From positions 186,001-250,000 of the forward strand of contig JASEEU010000001.1 in the NCBI GenBank assembly GCA_030019445.1: a stretch of DNA of 64,000 nt. The letters run 5' to 3'. The position numbers and the translations under genes were made by a program. The notes beneath the pieces are model-generated. The model was given only the letters and a program-made list of their open reading frames with translations. It did no database searches and was not told the DNA's origin. Shown here in pieces: positions 8,882 to 18,136 of the stretch (its first letter is position 1; each line of letters starts with the position of its first letter). The stretch comes from Anaerosomatales bacterium. Its GTDB lineage: Bacteria; Actinomycetota; Coriobacteriia; Anaerosomatales; Anaerosomataceae.

Positions 8882-8958
8882 GTGGGCCGTCGTGTCGGTG
8901 TCGTGGGCTATGGTGGGGCGTTTGTGCAATGAGGTGTTGCATTGTGGGATGAAGTGGC
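8882..8958 (+). promoter_or_regulatory. MraZ-box repeats (GTGGG, 10-bp period)
   Basis: GTGGG-type pentamers occur at 8882, 8892 (degenerate, GTGTC), 8903, 8913, 8944 and 8954 (GTGGC). The pairs 8882/8892, 8903/8913 and 8944/8954 are each spaced by 10 bases. MraZ is known to bind TGGGN repeats separated by five bases upstream of its own gene. The last pair lies between the -35 and -10 of the mraZ promoter, a position suited to autorepression. Confidence 0.6.
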
Positions 8959-8965
8959 ATAGAGT
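8937..8965 (+). promoter_or_regulatory. mraZ / dcw operon promoter
   Basis: TTGCAT (8937-8942), a 17-base spacer, then TAGAGT (8960-8965), about 60 bases upstream of the mraZ ATG. The spacer contains two MraZ-like boxes. The remainder of the 380-base gap between the minus-strand gene and mraZ holds no further gene that I can support. Confidence 0.5.
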
Positions 8966-9026
8966 TGAGCCTGATGGGGCCGACGGGGCCGCACAGGTGT
9001 CACCCGGAGGAGCAGGGAGGGACGGG

Positions 9027-9461
9027 ATGTTTCTCGGCGAACACCAGCACACGCTGGACGCCAAGGGGCGCTTGTCGCTGCCCGCAAAGTTCCGGGCGCA
9101 GATGACCGGCAGCCTGGTCGTCTCCAAGGGCCTCGAAGGGTGCCTCTACGTGCATTCCGCCGAGGAGTACTCGCAGTTCTTCAGTCAGCTCACGGAGCGG
9201 GGGGACTTCGATCCCAAGTTCCGCAAGGCGCGCCGCTTCTTCTCATCGGGCGCCGTTGAGACGGAGCTCGACTCGGCGGGACGCATCTCGATCTCAGCGC
9301 ATCTCCGGGAGTACGCAGGGCTCGATAAGGACGTCGCGGTCATCGGCAACGGCGACCGGATCGAGCTGTGGGATTCCGAGCGATGGGCCGCCTACAACGG
9401 AGAGACGGCCGAGCAGATCGAAGACGTGACGAAAGAACTTGCCGAACTCGGCATTCTGTAG
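9027..9461 (+). CDS. mraZ: Transcriptional regulator MraZ
   Basis: DNA-binding regulator of the dcw cluster, 144 aa. Two AbrB-like half-domains each contain the conserved D-x-x-x-R element: DAKGRLSLP near residue 12 and DSAGRISIS near residue 90. The ATG at 9027 is preceded by GGGAGG at the right distance and gives the typical MFLGEHQHTLD start; in-frame codons further upstream would include the promoter. It forms a ring-shaped oligomer in known cases and binds the repeats just upstream. It is followed after 10 bases by rsmH. Confidence 0.95.
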   Translation: MFLGEHQHTLDAKGRLSLPAKFRAQMTGSLVVSKGLEGCLYVHSAEEYSQFFSQLTERGDFDPKFRKARRFFSSGAVETELDSAGRISISAHLREYAGLDKDVAVIGNGDRIELWDSERWAAYNGETAEQIEDVTKELAELGIL

Positions 9462-9471
9462 GGCCTTGAAA

Positions 9472-10431
9472 ATGGCATACCGGCACACCCCAGTTTTGCT
9501 GGCCGAGGTCACGCAGTACCTATCGCCGCACGACGGGTCGATCATCGTCGACTGTACCTTAGGCGGGGCAGGACACGCTCGGCGGTTCGCCGAGCTTATC
9601 GCACCCACAGGGATCCTCGTGGGAATCGATCAAGATGACGCCGCACTCGCTGCAGCATCAGACGCACTCCGCCTCGGCCAGCAAGCCCGTGAGGGAGCGG
9701 CACCGCACACGGTGCTGCTCAAGGGGAACTTCGCCGATCTCGACGAGTTGCTCGCCGAGGCCGGCATCCCGTACGCCGACGGGATCCTGATGGACCTCGG
9801 CGTCTCCTCACCCCAATTGGACGTACGCGGCCGCGGTTTCTCATACCAGGAGGACGCGCCGCTCGACATGCGCATGGACCCCTCGTCATCGCAGCCGACC
9901 GCGGCCGACGTCGTCAACACCTACAGCGAACCGGACCTCGCACGGGTCCTTCGTGAGTACGGTGAGGAACGGTGGGCCTCGCGCATCGCAGCATTCATCG
10001 TAGCCGCGCGGGGCCACCATCCGGTGACGACCACGGGCGAGCTCGTGGAGATCGTCAAGGCGGCGATCCCCGCCTCAGCCCGGCGCTCGGGAGGACACCC
10101 GGCACGCAGGACGTTCCAGGCCCTGCGCATCGAGGTCAACCGTGAGTTGGAGGCGCTTGAGCGCGGCCTCGAGGCGGCGGTCCGCTGGCTCGGTCCAGGA
10201 GGGAGGCTGGCAGTGATCAGCTATCACTCTCTTGAGGACCGCATCACGAAGAATCTGTTCACCGGCCTCGCCACGGGGTGCACATGTCCGCCCGACCTGC
10301 CGGTGTGCAGATGCGGGCGCGTGCCGGTAGTCCGGGTCATCACGCGCAGACCCGTGGCGCCTGCCACGGAGGAGATCGAACGGAACCCGCGGGCGCGAAG
10401 CGCCAAGCTGCGGGTCGTGGAGAAGGTCTGA
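9472..10431 (+). CDS. rsmH: 16S rRNA (cytosine(1402)-N4)-methyltransferase RsmH
   Basis: SAM-dependent methyltransferase acting on C1402 of 16S rRNA (formerly MraW), 319 aa. The N-terminus HTPVLLAEV, SAM-binding VDCTLGGAGH, GIDQD, the MDLGVSSPQLD segment and the C-terminal ISYHSLEDR are all present, as is the Cys-containing TCPPDLPVCRCG region. ATG 9472 follows mraZ closely without a strong ribosome site, suggesting coupling. Confidence 0.95.
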   Translation: MAYRHTPVLLAEVTQYLSPHDGSIIVDCTLGGAGHARRFAELIAPTGILVGIDQDDAALAAASDALRLGQQAREGAAPHTVLLKGNFADLDELLAEAGIPYADGILMDLGVSSPQLDVRGRGFSYQEDAPLDMRMDPSSSQPTAADVVNTYSEPDLARVLREYGEERWASRIAAFIVAARGHHPVTTTGELVEIVKAAIPASARRSGGHPARRTFQALRIEVNRELEALERGLEAAVRWLGPGGRLAVISYHSLEDRITKNLFTGLATGCTCPPDLPVCRCGRVPVVRVITRRPVAPATEEIERNPRARSAKLRVVEKV

Positions 10432-10453
10432 CGAGGAGCGAAGGAGGCGAGCA

Positions 10454-11002
10454 GTGGCACAGGCGGCACGCAAGCTGTCGGGCGGTGCTGTCGCTGCCCG
10501 ACCGCATCTTCGTCTCGTACGCGCCGCGCCCCGCGCGAGCGCTTCCAGCCGCGCGCGCTCTTCCTCGGCGAGCGGTGCCCTGCTCCGTGTCGCCGTCGCG
10601 GCCATGATCGTGCTTGCCGCGGTCGGCATGACGCGCGTCGCGCTCGCGGTGCAGGCTGCCGAGGCGTCCATCGACGCTAGCGACATCCGCGCCGACATCG
10701 CCGCGCAAGAGGAGCTTTCGAAGCGTCTGGAGGCCGATCGCAGCGCGCTCGCCGCTCCCTCGCGGATCGAGTCCATCGCGAGCGCCTCGCTCAACATGAA
10801 CAAGCCCTCGAACGTTTGCTATCTGGAGCTTCCCGTCGCGGAAGCGTCCGGAGGCCGACCCGCAGCCGGTGATCCGGTCGCGGCGGACACGCCGGCCGAT
10901 GACGGGACGCTGGCCCGCGCCGTGTCCACGGTCATGGACGTCTTCGCGGGCGAAGCCCAGGTCCTGTTGGTCGGCGACGTCGGTCTGGCGTCAGCCAAAT
11001 GA
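10454..11002 (+). CDS. ftsL: FtsL-like division protein
   Basis: Position between rsmH and ftsI, a single transmembrane helix (about 43-64) after a basic cytoplasmic tail, and a short periplasmic heptad region (about 68-105) match FtsL of the FtsLB/DivIC complex. The motif IASASLNMNKP near residue 115 resembles the FtsL IxxxAxxLGM region. GTG 10454 is preceded by AAGGAGG with six bases spacing. At 182 aa it is longer than usual; a 60-residue Ala/Pro/Asp-rich tail follows the core. Assignment rests mostly on context and topology because FtsL sequences are poorly conserved. Confidence 0.8.
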   Translation: MAQAARKLSGGAVAARPHLRLVRAAPRASASSRARSSSASGALLRVAVAAMIVLAAVGMTRVALAVQAAEASIDASDIRADIAAQEELSKRLEADRSALAAPSRIESIASASLNMNKPSNVCYLELPVAEASGGRPAAGDPVAADTPADDGTLARAVSTVMDVFAGEAQVLLVGDVGLASAK

Positions 11003-11038
11003 AGGGGCGAGTGACCGCGCAGACAGAGGAGGCGTAAG

Positions 11039-12808
11039 GTGGCAGGAACGCGGCGGCGGGCGGCGGGATCGACACCCCGCGTGGGCCGCTACGTGAGCAC
11101 CCTCGTCATCCTGGTCCTCGCGCTCGTGGCTGTCGGGGGCAGGCTCGTCCAAGTCCAAGTGATCGAGGGTCCCGCGTACGCGGTCGCAGCAGCGGAGCAG
11201 CGCACGCGTGAGATGGTCCTCACCCCCCGGCGCGGGTCCATCTTCGACCGCGAAGGCGAGCCCCTCGCGGTGACGATGGACGCGCGGACGGTCTACGCGG
11301 TGCCTGATGCGGTCAAGGATCCGGAGGGCACCGCCGCCGTGCTCGCGAGCACGCTCGGCGGCACCGCCGAGGACTACCGCGCCAAGCTGACGAAGGACAC
11401 GAGCTTCGTCTACATCGCGCGCAAGGCCGACAGCGATGCGGCTGCTGCGCTGCAGGAGATGGACCTTGCGGGCATCGGCTTCCTTGATGACTCGCGTCGT
11501 GTGTACCCGTCGAATGAGCTTGCCTGCCAGGTGCTCGGCTTCGTCGGCGTGGACGATGCGGGCCTGGCCGGCCTCGAGCAGTACTACGACGATGTGCTGG
11601 CCGGTGAGGCGGGATTGCTCATCGCCGAGAAAGACCCGGCGGGCCGACCGATCCCGGGAGGCGTGACCGCGCGAGAGGAGCCGGTCGATGGCCAGAACAT
11701 CGTCCTGACCATCGACAAGGACATCCAATACCAGGCACAGCTCGAGTTGGCGAAGGCGGTCGATGAGTGGGACGCCAAGGGCGGCTCGGTCGTGATCATG
11801 GACCCGGATAGCGGTGAGATACTGGCGATGGCGTCGACGCCGACGTTCAACCCGAACTCGTTCGCGAGCGCCGATGAAGCCGCATTCCGGAACCGTCCGA
11901 TCACCGACGCGTACGAGCCGGGCTCTACGGTGAAGTCCCTGACCGCTGCCGCGGTCATCGAGGAGGGGCTCTACTCGGCGACAAGCGTGTTCGACCTGCC
12001 TCCGACGATCACCGTCGGCGGGCGGACCATCCACGAGGCGCACGATCGCGCGCGGGTCGAGTGGACGCTGACCGAGATCGTGACGAACTCCTCCAACGTC
12101 GGTGCGGTCAAGCTCGGTCTCGCGCTCGGCGAGGAGCGCCTGTATGAGTACCTCGCGCGGCTCGGCCTGACCGAGAAGACCGGCGTCGACTTCCCCGGCG
12201 AGGCGCTCGGCTACCTGCCGCCCGTGGTGCAGTGGTCGGCCTCCTCGATCGGAAACATCCCCTTCGGACAGGGCGTCTCCGTGACCCCGCTGCAGCTGGC
12301 GCGGGCCCTTGCCGCCGTGGCGAACGGCGGAAGGCTCGTGACCCCGCACTTCCTGAAGTCGCTGCCCGACTCGGCCGAGACGGTCCTGTCATGGCCCGAA
12401 GAGCAGGTCCTCTCACCGGGGACATCCTCCGAGATGCGCGATGTGATGAAGGCGGTCGTGAGCGAGGGCACGGGTGAGAACGCCCGCGTCGAGGGCTACG
12501 AGGTGGCGGGCAAGACGGGAACGGCTCAGAAGGTGCGCACGGACGGGGTCCCCGGATACGCCGCGGGCAAGTACGTGGCGTCGTTCTCGGGATTCATCCC
12601 GGCCGATGACCCGGAGATCCTCATCATCGTCACGATCGACGAGCCGTCACGCTCCATCTATGGCGGCACGGTCGCCGCTCCGACTTTCAGCAGGCTCGCT
12701 GCGTTCTGCGTCTCCCACCTCAAGATCCCACCGGCGGTCGGCGGGTCGTCCGAGGCCACCGCGGCCCCGGACGGCGCCCCGGTAACGGGACCGGGACAGG
12801 GCCGGTGA
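11039..12808 (+). CDS. ftsI: Peptidoglycan D,D-transpeptidase FtsI (PBP3, class B)
   Basis: Septal class B penicillin-binding protein, 589 aa. One N-terminal helix (about 18-36), then the pedestal domain starting RGSIFDREG (residue 66), then the transpeptidase. Catalytic motifs: Ser296-T-V-Lys299, Ser351-S-N353 and Lys492-T-Gly494 in GKTGTAQKV. There are no C-terminal PASTA repeats; the protein ends in a short Ala/Pro/Gly-rich tail. GTG 11039 has GAGGAGG upstream. It works with FtsW (same cluster) to build septal peptidoglycan. Confidence 0.95.
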   Translation: MAGTRRRAAGSTPRVGRYVSTLVILVLALVAVGGRLVQVQVIEGPAYAVAAAEQRTREMVLTPRRGSIFDREGEPLAVTMDARTVYAVPDAVKDPEGTAAVLASTLGGTAEDYRAKLTKDTSFVYIARKADSDAAAALQEMDLAGIGFLDDSRRVYPSNELACQVLGFVGVDDAGLAGLEQYYDDVLAGEAGLLIAEKDPAGRPIPGGVTAREEPVDGQNIVLTIDKDIQYQAQLELAKAVDEWDAKGGSVVIMDPDSGEILAMASTPTFNPNSFASADEAAFRNRPITDAYEPGSTVKSLTAAAVIEEGLYSATSVFDLPPTITVGGRTIHEAHDRARVEWTLTEIVTNSSNVGAVKLGLALGEERLYEYLARLGLTEKTGVDFPGEALGYLPPVVQWSASSIGNIPFGQGVSVTPLQLARALAAVANGGRLVTPHFLKSLPDSAETVLSWPEEQVLSPGTSSEMRDVMKAVVSEGTGENARVEGYEVAGKTGTAQKVRTDGVPGYAAGKYVASFSGFIPADDPEILIIVTIDEPSRSIYGGTVAAPTFSRLAAFCVSHLKIPPAVGGSSEATAAPDGAPVTGPGQGR

Positions 12809-12815
12809 GCCAGTC

Positions 12816-14306
12816 ATGGGCGTGCTAGAATCGGACGACTCCCGAGCGGTGAACACGGTGAAACGAACCCTCTCAGCAATCCTTGCAGACATCGACGCGC
12901 AGCTGCCCGCGGGGGACGACGTCGTCGTCGACGGCATCGCGTACCGCTCCGACCGCGTCCACCCTGGCGACGCCTTCTTCTGCGTCCCCGGGTTCGTGGC
13001 CGACGGGCACGACTTCGCGCCGGATGCCGCGTCCAGGGGCGCGGTGGCGCTGGTCGTCGAGCGCGTGCTGCCCGTCGATCTTCCGCAAGCAGTCGTTCCG
13101 GACGCGCGTCGCGCCCTCGCGCTGGCGAGCGCGGCCCACTTCGACCATCCGACCGACGCGCTCGATGTCGTCGGTATCACCGGGACCAACGGGAAGACGA
13201 CGACGACCTACCTCGTGGACAGCATCCTGCGCGCGGCGGGGAGGACGACGGGGTTGATCGGCACCGTGGGAGTGCGCGTGGGCGAGCGGCGGGTGTCGGC
13301 GACGCACACCACGCCTGGAGCCTACGACCTGCAGGAGCTGTTCGCACAGATGCGCGACGAGGGCGTCGAGGCGGTCGCGATGGAGGTCTCATCGCACGCC
13401 ATCGACCTCCGGCGCGTCGATGGCGTCCGTTTCGCGGTCGCCGCGTTCACGAACCTCACGCAGGACCATCTCGACTACCACCAGACGATCGAGGAGTATT
13501 TCTCGGTCAAACGGCGTCTCTTCACCGAGATGGATGTGGCGGAGCGTGTCATCGATATCGATGACGAGCGCGGAGCGCAGATCGCCTCCGAGCTCGGGTC
13601 GGTCATCACGGTCGGGCGCTCGACGTCGGCGGCGGTGCGTGCCGAGGCCGAGGAACCCGGGCCCGTGTCGACCCGCTTCACGCTTGTCACGCCGCAGGGG
13701 AGGGCCTCGGTCCTCCTGCCGCTGGCCGGCGCGTACAACGTGAGCAACGCGCTCGTTGCGGCGGGGTGCGCGCTCGCGCTCGGTACGCCGCTCGATGCCG
13801 TGGTGCGCGGGCTTGAGGCGGCGCCGCAGGTCCCCGGGCGCCTCGAGCGCATCGATGAGGGGCAGCCATTCTCGGTCCTGGTGGACTACGCGCACACACC
13901 CGACAGTCTCGCCAAGGCCATCGAGGCCGTGCGTGCCGTCACACCGGGGCGGGTGATCACCGTGTTCGGATGCGGCGGTGACCGCGACCCCGAGAAGCGC
14001 CCGCTGATGGGTTCCGCCGCCGGTTCGCGCTCTGACCATGTCATCGTCACCAGCGACAACCCGCGCAGCGAGGACCCGGTGGGCATCATCATGCACATAG
14101 AAGACGGTCTGCGGGAGCATCGCGACCGGTACGAGACCGTGCTCGACCGCAGGAAGGCCATCGCGCGAGCGTTCGAACTGGCCGGTCCCGGGGATGCTGT
14201 CCTTATCGCCGGGAAAGGGCACGAGGACTATCAGATCTTCGCCGACCGCACCATCCGCTTCGACGACCGCGAGGTCGCCCGAGAGGAGCTGAGAAAGCAG
14301 TGCTGA
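12816..14306 (+). CDS. murE: UDP-MurNAc-tripeptide synthetase MurE (meso-DAP type)
   Basis: Adds the third amino acid to UDP-MurNAc-L-Ala-D-Glu. ATP loop GTNGKTTTT at residue 123, central ligase domain and C-terminal domain are all present. The DNPR motif at Asp414 (TSDNPRSEDP) is the signature of meso-diaminopimelate-adding enzymes, so the peptidoglycan is predicted to be A1-gamma type. The start is uncertain: ATG 12816 lies seven bases after the ftsI stop, but the family-like N-terminus KRTLSAIL would fit GTG 12861. A TGCTAGAAT extended -10-like sequence at 12823-12831 lies inside the first codons and could mark an internal promoter if the later start is right. Confidence 0.94.
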   Translation: MGVLESDDSRAVNTVKRTLSAILADIDAQLPAGDDVVVDGIAYRSDRVHPGDAFFCVPGFVADGHDFAPDAASRGAVALVVERVLPVDLPQAVVPDARRALALASAAHFDHPTDALDVVGITGTNGKTTTTYLVDSILRAAGRTTGLIGTVGVRVGERRVSATHTTPGAYDLQELFAQMRDEGVEAVAMEVSSHAIDLRRVDGVRFAVAAFTNLTQDHLDYHQTIEEYFSVKRRLFTEMDVAERVIDIDDERGAQIASELGSVITVGRSTSAAVRAEAEEPGPVSTRFTLVTPQGRASVLLPLAGAYNVSNALVAAGCALALGTPLDAVVRGLEAAPQVPGRLERIDEGQPFSVLVDYAHTPDSLAKAIEAVRAVTPGRVITVFGCGGDRDPEKRPLMGSAAGSRSDHVIVTSDNPRSEDPVGIIMHIEDGLREHRDRYETVLDRRKAIARAFELAGPGDAVLIAGKGHEDYQIFADRTIRFDDREVAREELRKQC

Positions 14307-15709
14307 CCCTGCCGCTCGCAACGCTCCTCGACGTCGTCGCCGGTGAGCTTATCGGCGGTGCCGAGGACGTGACGATCAACGGGCTCGCGGTCGACTCCCG
14401 GCAGGTCGAGCCGGGAAGCGCGTTCGTCGCATTCGCCGGTGAGCGCGTGGACGGCCACGCGTTCCTGCCGGAGGCGATCCGCCGTGGGGCGAGGGCGCTG
14501 TTGGTGACGCGGGAGGAGGACGGATTCCGGGAGCTCGTCGCCACCGCGCGACGCAGCGATATCGCGCTCGTTCTCGTGAAGGATGCGCTCACCGCTGTCC
14601 AGGACCTGGGCGCCTGGCACCGTGAGCGCCTTGCGTGCCCGGTCATCGGCATCACAGGGTCGGTGGGGAAGACGACCACGAAGGACTTCCTCCGCGCGGT
14701 GCTCAGCACGCGGCTGAAAGTCGTAGCCACCACGGGGAATCGCAACAACGAGCTCGGCGTGCCACTGACGCTCATGGACGCCGGCGCTGACACCGAGGTG
14801 CTCGTGGTCGAGATGGCGATGCGCGGGTCGGGGCAGATCGCCCGACTGTGCGAGATCGCCCGCCCCACGGTCGGTCTGGTGACCAACGTCGGCGTGAGTC
14901 ACGTGGAACTGCTCGGTACCGAAGCGGCGATCGCGGACGCCAAGGGCGAGCTCGTCGAAGCGATCTCCGGGCGCGGGAGGGTCTTCCTCAACGGCGACGA
15001 CGGCTGGTCGGATGCGCTGGCGCAGCGCTCGCGCGCCGCGGTCACCACATACGGGACATCGGAGACGTGCGATGTCCGGGCCACCGACATCGAGGTGAGC
15101 GACGGCGTTCCCGCGTTCACGCTCCATGCCGAGCAGGGCCGCGCCTGCGTGACGCTCGGCGTTCCGGGGCGGCACAACGTGTACAACGCGCTCGCGGCTG
15201 CAGCTATCGGGCTCTACCTCGAGTTGAGCCTTGAGGACGTCACCGCGGGGCTTGAGCGGGCGTCCTTCTCGGGCATGCGCATGGAGACGTTCGTGTCCGC
15301 CACGCGTGTCACGGTGATCAACGATGCGTACAACGCCAATCCGACGTCGATGCGCGCGGCGCTCGAGTCGCTTGCGGAGATGCCGTCGACCGGGCGCCGG
15401 ATCGCGGTCCTCGGCGACATGGCCGAGCTAGGCTCCCTGGCTGAGCTGGCGCACTTCCAGATGGGGGAGCTCGTCGCTCGCCTGCAGGTCGACGTGCTGA
15501 TCACGGTCGGGGAGCGCGCTCGGAGGATCGCGGAAGGGGCTCGCGCAGAGGGCATGGATGAGTCCTCAGTGCGCCCGTGCGTGACGTCGGACGAGGCGAG
15601 CGAGGTGCTCGATGATCTCCTCGAGGCCGGGGACGTGGTGCTCGTGAAGGCCTCGCGGGTGATGGAGCTGGAGCGGGTCGTCGAGGGAATCATTCAACCT
15701 CATGTTTAG
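14300..15709 (+). CDS. murF: UDP-MurNAc-tripeptide:D-Ala-D-Ala ligase MurF
   Basis: Final cytoplasmic ligase making UDP-MurNAc-pentapeptide, 469 aa. The N-terminal domain has GLAVDSRQVEPGS, the ATP loop is GITGSVGKTTTKD (about residue 118), followed by GNRNNELGVPLT and the late motif VINDAYNANPTSM near residue 336, typical of MurF. GTG 14300 overlaps murE by seven bases and its stop overlaps mraY by eight, so the genes are translationally coupled. No ddl gene is present in this window to supply D-Ala-D-Ala. Confidence 0.95.
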   Translation: MLTLPLATLLDVVAGELIGGAEDVTINGLAVDSRQVEPGSAFVAFAGERVDGHAFLPEAIRRGARALLVTREEDGFRELVATARRSDIALVLVKDALTAVQDLGAWHRERLACPVIGITGSVGKTTTKDFLRAVLSTRLKVVATTGNRNNELGVPLTLMDAGADTEVLVVEMAMRGSGQIARLCEIARPTVGLVTNVGVSHVELLGTEAAIADAKGELVEAISGRGRVFLNGDDGWSDALAQRSRAAVTTYGTSETCDVRATDIEVSDGVPAFTLHAEQGRACVTLGVPGRHNVYNALAAAAIGLYLELSLEDVTAGLERASFSGMRMETFVSATRVTVINDAYNANPTSMRAALESLAEMPSTGRRIAVLGDMAELGSLAELAHFQMGELVARLQVDVLITVGERARRIAEGARAEGMDESSVRPCVTSDEASEVLDDLLEAGDVVLVKASRVMELERVVEGIIQPHV

Positions 15710-16754
15710 CCTGATACCTGACATCGCGCGCTATCCCACCTACCAGCTCTTCCTGGTGGCGGTCGTCGCGCTCGTCCTGGCGGGGTCGCTGTTCCCACTG
15801 TGGATCCGGCTGTTGCGCTTCAGGAGCATCGGGCAGCAGGTCCGCGCCGACGGTCCGCAGGGACACCTTGTCAAGCAGGGCACACCCACCATGGGCGGCG
15901 TGCTTATCCTCCTGGTGGTCGCGGGCGTCTACCTGTCCACCGGCGAAGTGGGGCGCCTTGGCGTGATCGTCCTGCTCGCCCTGCTTTCGTGCGGGATCCT
16001 GGGCTTCATCGATGACTACGCGAAGGTCGTGCACGAGCGGTCGCTCGGGCTGCGGCCTCGGGCGAAGCTACTGTGGCAGGGCGTGATCGCCTCGGCCGTG
16101 TGCCTGCTTGCCGTGAACTGGGCGCACATCGACACGCATGTCCTCGTGCCGTTCCTGGGCGAGCTGGATCTGGGCGTCGTCACGTCGCAGCTGGAGATCG
16201 GCGGGTTCTCGATCACCGTACCCTGGCTGTATGTCGCGCTGGTGTGGGTGATGGTGACGGGCGAGAGCAATGCGGTGAACCTGACCGACGGGCTCGACGG
16301 GCTTGCGGCGGGAACCGTCATGATCGTGACCCTGGCCTATGCGGGCATCGCGTTCCGGCAGGACCATCTCGAGGTCGCGCTTCTGGCGTCGAGCATCGCG
16401 GGCGCATGCCTCGGCTTCCTGTGGTACAACTCGTACCCCGCCGACATCTTCATGGGCGACACGGGCTCGCTCGGTCTCGGCGCGGCGATCGCCGCCCTGG
16501 CCATCGTGACCAAGACCGAGCTGCTGCTCCTGTTGATCGGCGGCATCTACCTCGTTGAGACGCTTTCGGTGGTCCTGCAGGTGCTGTCGTTCAAGCTGAC
16601 GGGGAAGCGAGTGTTCCGTATGGCGCCGATACACCACCACTTCGAGATGAAGGGTTGGTCTGAGACGAAGGTCATGGTGCGGTTCTGGATCGTGACCGGC
16701 ATCATGGCGGGCGCCGGATTCGCCCTGTACTTCGTGAGCTCGGTCGGGAGCTAG
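15702..16754 (+). CDS. mraY: Phospho-MurNAc-pentapeptide transferase MraY
   Basis: Integral membrane enzyme forming lipid I on undecaprenyl phosphate. 350 aa with about ten helices. Conserved acidic sites are visible: FIDDYAKV (near residue 105), NLTDGLDGLAAG (near 195) and FMGDTGSLGLG (near 250), plus the cytoplasmic APIHHHFEMKGW (near 310). The GTPTMGG element near residue 63 is also typical. ATG 15702 lies within the murF end. Confidence 0.96.
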   Translation: MFSLIPDIARYPTYQLFLVAVVALVLAGSLFPLWIRLLRFRSIGQQVRADGPQGHLVKQGTPTMGGVLILLVVAGVYLSTGEVGRLGVIVLLALLSCGILGFIDDYAKVVHERSLGLRPRAKLLWQGVIASAVCLLAVNWAHIDTHVLVPFLGELDLGVVTSQLEIGGFSITVPWLYVALVWVMVTGESNAVNLTDGLDGLAAGTVMIVTLAYAGIAFRQDHLEVALLASSIAGACLGFLWYNSYPADIFMGDTGSLGLGAAIAALAIVTKTELLLLLIGGIYLVETLSVVLQVLSFKLTGKRVFRMAPIHHHFEMKGWSETKVMVRFWIVTGIMAGAGFALYFVSSVGS

Positions 16755-16755
16755 C

Positions 16756-18135
16756 GTGCCGCTCGAGGGTCACATAGTCGTGCTGGGGCTCGGCCGTTCA
16801 GGCATGGCGGCGGCGCAGCACATCGCGGCGCACGCGGATGCCGATGTGCGCGTGAGCGTCTACGATGCCGCGTACGGCCCTGCCCTCGAGGAGCGAGCGC
16901 AGCTCCTGCGCTCGGCCGGCATCGAGGTCGAGCTTGGAGCTTCGGACGTCGCCTCCGGCGCCGCGCTCGTCGTGGCGAGCCCCGGGATACCGCCGGCGAG
17001 CCCGCTGATGAGGTCCGCCCTGTGCACCGGAGCGCCGGTCATCAGCGAGATCGAGCTGGCGTACCGTGTGTCGCGGTCGCCCTGGTTGGCGGTGACGGGC
17101 ACGAACGGGAAGACCACCACGACGATGCTGGTCGCGCACCTGCTGCGGACAGCGGGGATCCCGTGCGAGACGGTCGGCAACATCGGCGATCCGGCGATCG
17201 GAATCGCCGGAGACACCGGTGAGGCGACCGTGCTCGTCACCGAGGTCTCGTCGTTCCAACTTGCGCTGACCGAGCGGTTCCACCCGCATGTGTCGGTGCT
17301 GCTGAATGTGACGCCCGACCACATCGACTGGCACGGCAGTCTGGAAGCCTACGCGCGGGACAAGGGGCGGGTCTTCGCCAATCAGGGTCCGGGCGACGTC
17401 GCTGTGATCGACATCGACGATCCGGGCGCCGCCGCGTTCGTCGAGCCCGTCGCCGGGCAGGGCGTGCGTGTCATTCGAGTGAGTCTCGGAGCCCCGTGCG
17501 ATGATGGAGCCGGGGTCATCGGCGGGAGGCTCGTGGTCCGCCGCGGCGACCGCGAGACCGTTCTCGTGGCCGCCGATGAGCTTGCCATCCGGGGTGAGCA
17601 CAACGTGAGCAACGCGCTCGCCGCATCCGCCGCCGCTCTCGCGGCCGGGGCGGACCCCGACAGCGTGCGCGAGGGTCTGCGGACCTTCCGACCCGTCGCC
17701 CACCGGCTCGAGCCTGTCGGCGAGGTCGGCGGCGCGGAGTACTTCAACGACTCCAAGGCGACCAACCCCGACGCCGTGCTCAAAGCGCTGACCGCCTTCG
17801 ACGATCGTCCGCTGATCGTCCTGCTCGGCGGGCGCAACAAGGGCAATGACTTCCGGGGGCTGGCCGAGGCGGTGGCGGCACGCTGCCGGGCGGCGGTGCT
17901 CTTCGGGGAGGCGGGACCCCAGATCGCCCGGGCGTTCCCCGAGGGTTCGCTGCCGCTCGTCGTCGCGGGCGACCTTGCCGCCGCGACGGATGCCGCCAAT
18001 GACCTCGCGCGTCCGGGCGACGTCGTAGTACTGTCGCCCGCGTGCGCGTCGTTCGACGAGTTCTCAAGCTACGAGGAGCGCGGAGAGCGGTTCCGGGACC
18101 TGGTCTCGATGCTCGCCGAGAAGGACGGCGAGTAG
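16756..18135 (+). CDS. murD: UDP-MurNAc-L-alanine:D-glutamate ligase MurD
   Basis: Mur ligase adding D-Glu, 459 aa. N-terminal GLGRSGMAAA Rossmann-like motif, ATP loop TGTNGKTTTT near residue 115, NVTPDHIDWH in the central domain and FNDSKATNPDA (about residue 330) as a MurD hallmark. GTG 16756 starts one base after the mraY stop. It precedes mraY-ftsW-murG in the usual order. Confidence 0.95.
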   Translation: MPLEGHIVVLGLGRSGMAAAQHIAAHADADVRVSVYDAAYGPALEERAQLLRSAGIEVELGASDVASGAALVVASPGIPPASPLMRSALCTGAPVISEIELAYRVSRSPWLAVTGTNGKTTTTMLVAHLLRTAGIPCETVGNIGDPAIGIAGDTGEATVLVTEVSSFQLALTERFHPHVSVLLNVTPDHIDWHGSLEAYARDKGRVFANQGPGDVAVIDIDDPGAAAFVEPVAGQGVRVIRVSLGAPCDDGAGVIGGRLVVRRGDRETVLVAADELAIRGEHNVSNALAASAAALAAGADPDSVREGLRTFRPVAHRLEPVGEVGGAEYFNDSKATNPDAVLKALTAFDDRPLIVLLGGRNKGNDFRGLAEAVAARCRAAVLFGEAGPQIARAFPEGSLPLVVAGDLAAATDAANDLARPGDVVVLSPACASFDEFSSYEERGERFRDLVSMLAEKDGE

Positions 18136-18136
18136 C

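Noticed and set aside
8793-9026. In-frame upstream extension of MraZ
   Set aside because: It would place the promoter and MraZ boxes inside the coding region. ATG 9027 has a good ribosome site and the family start.
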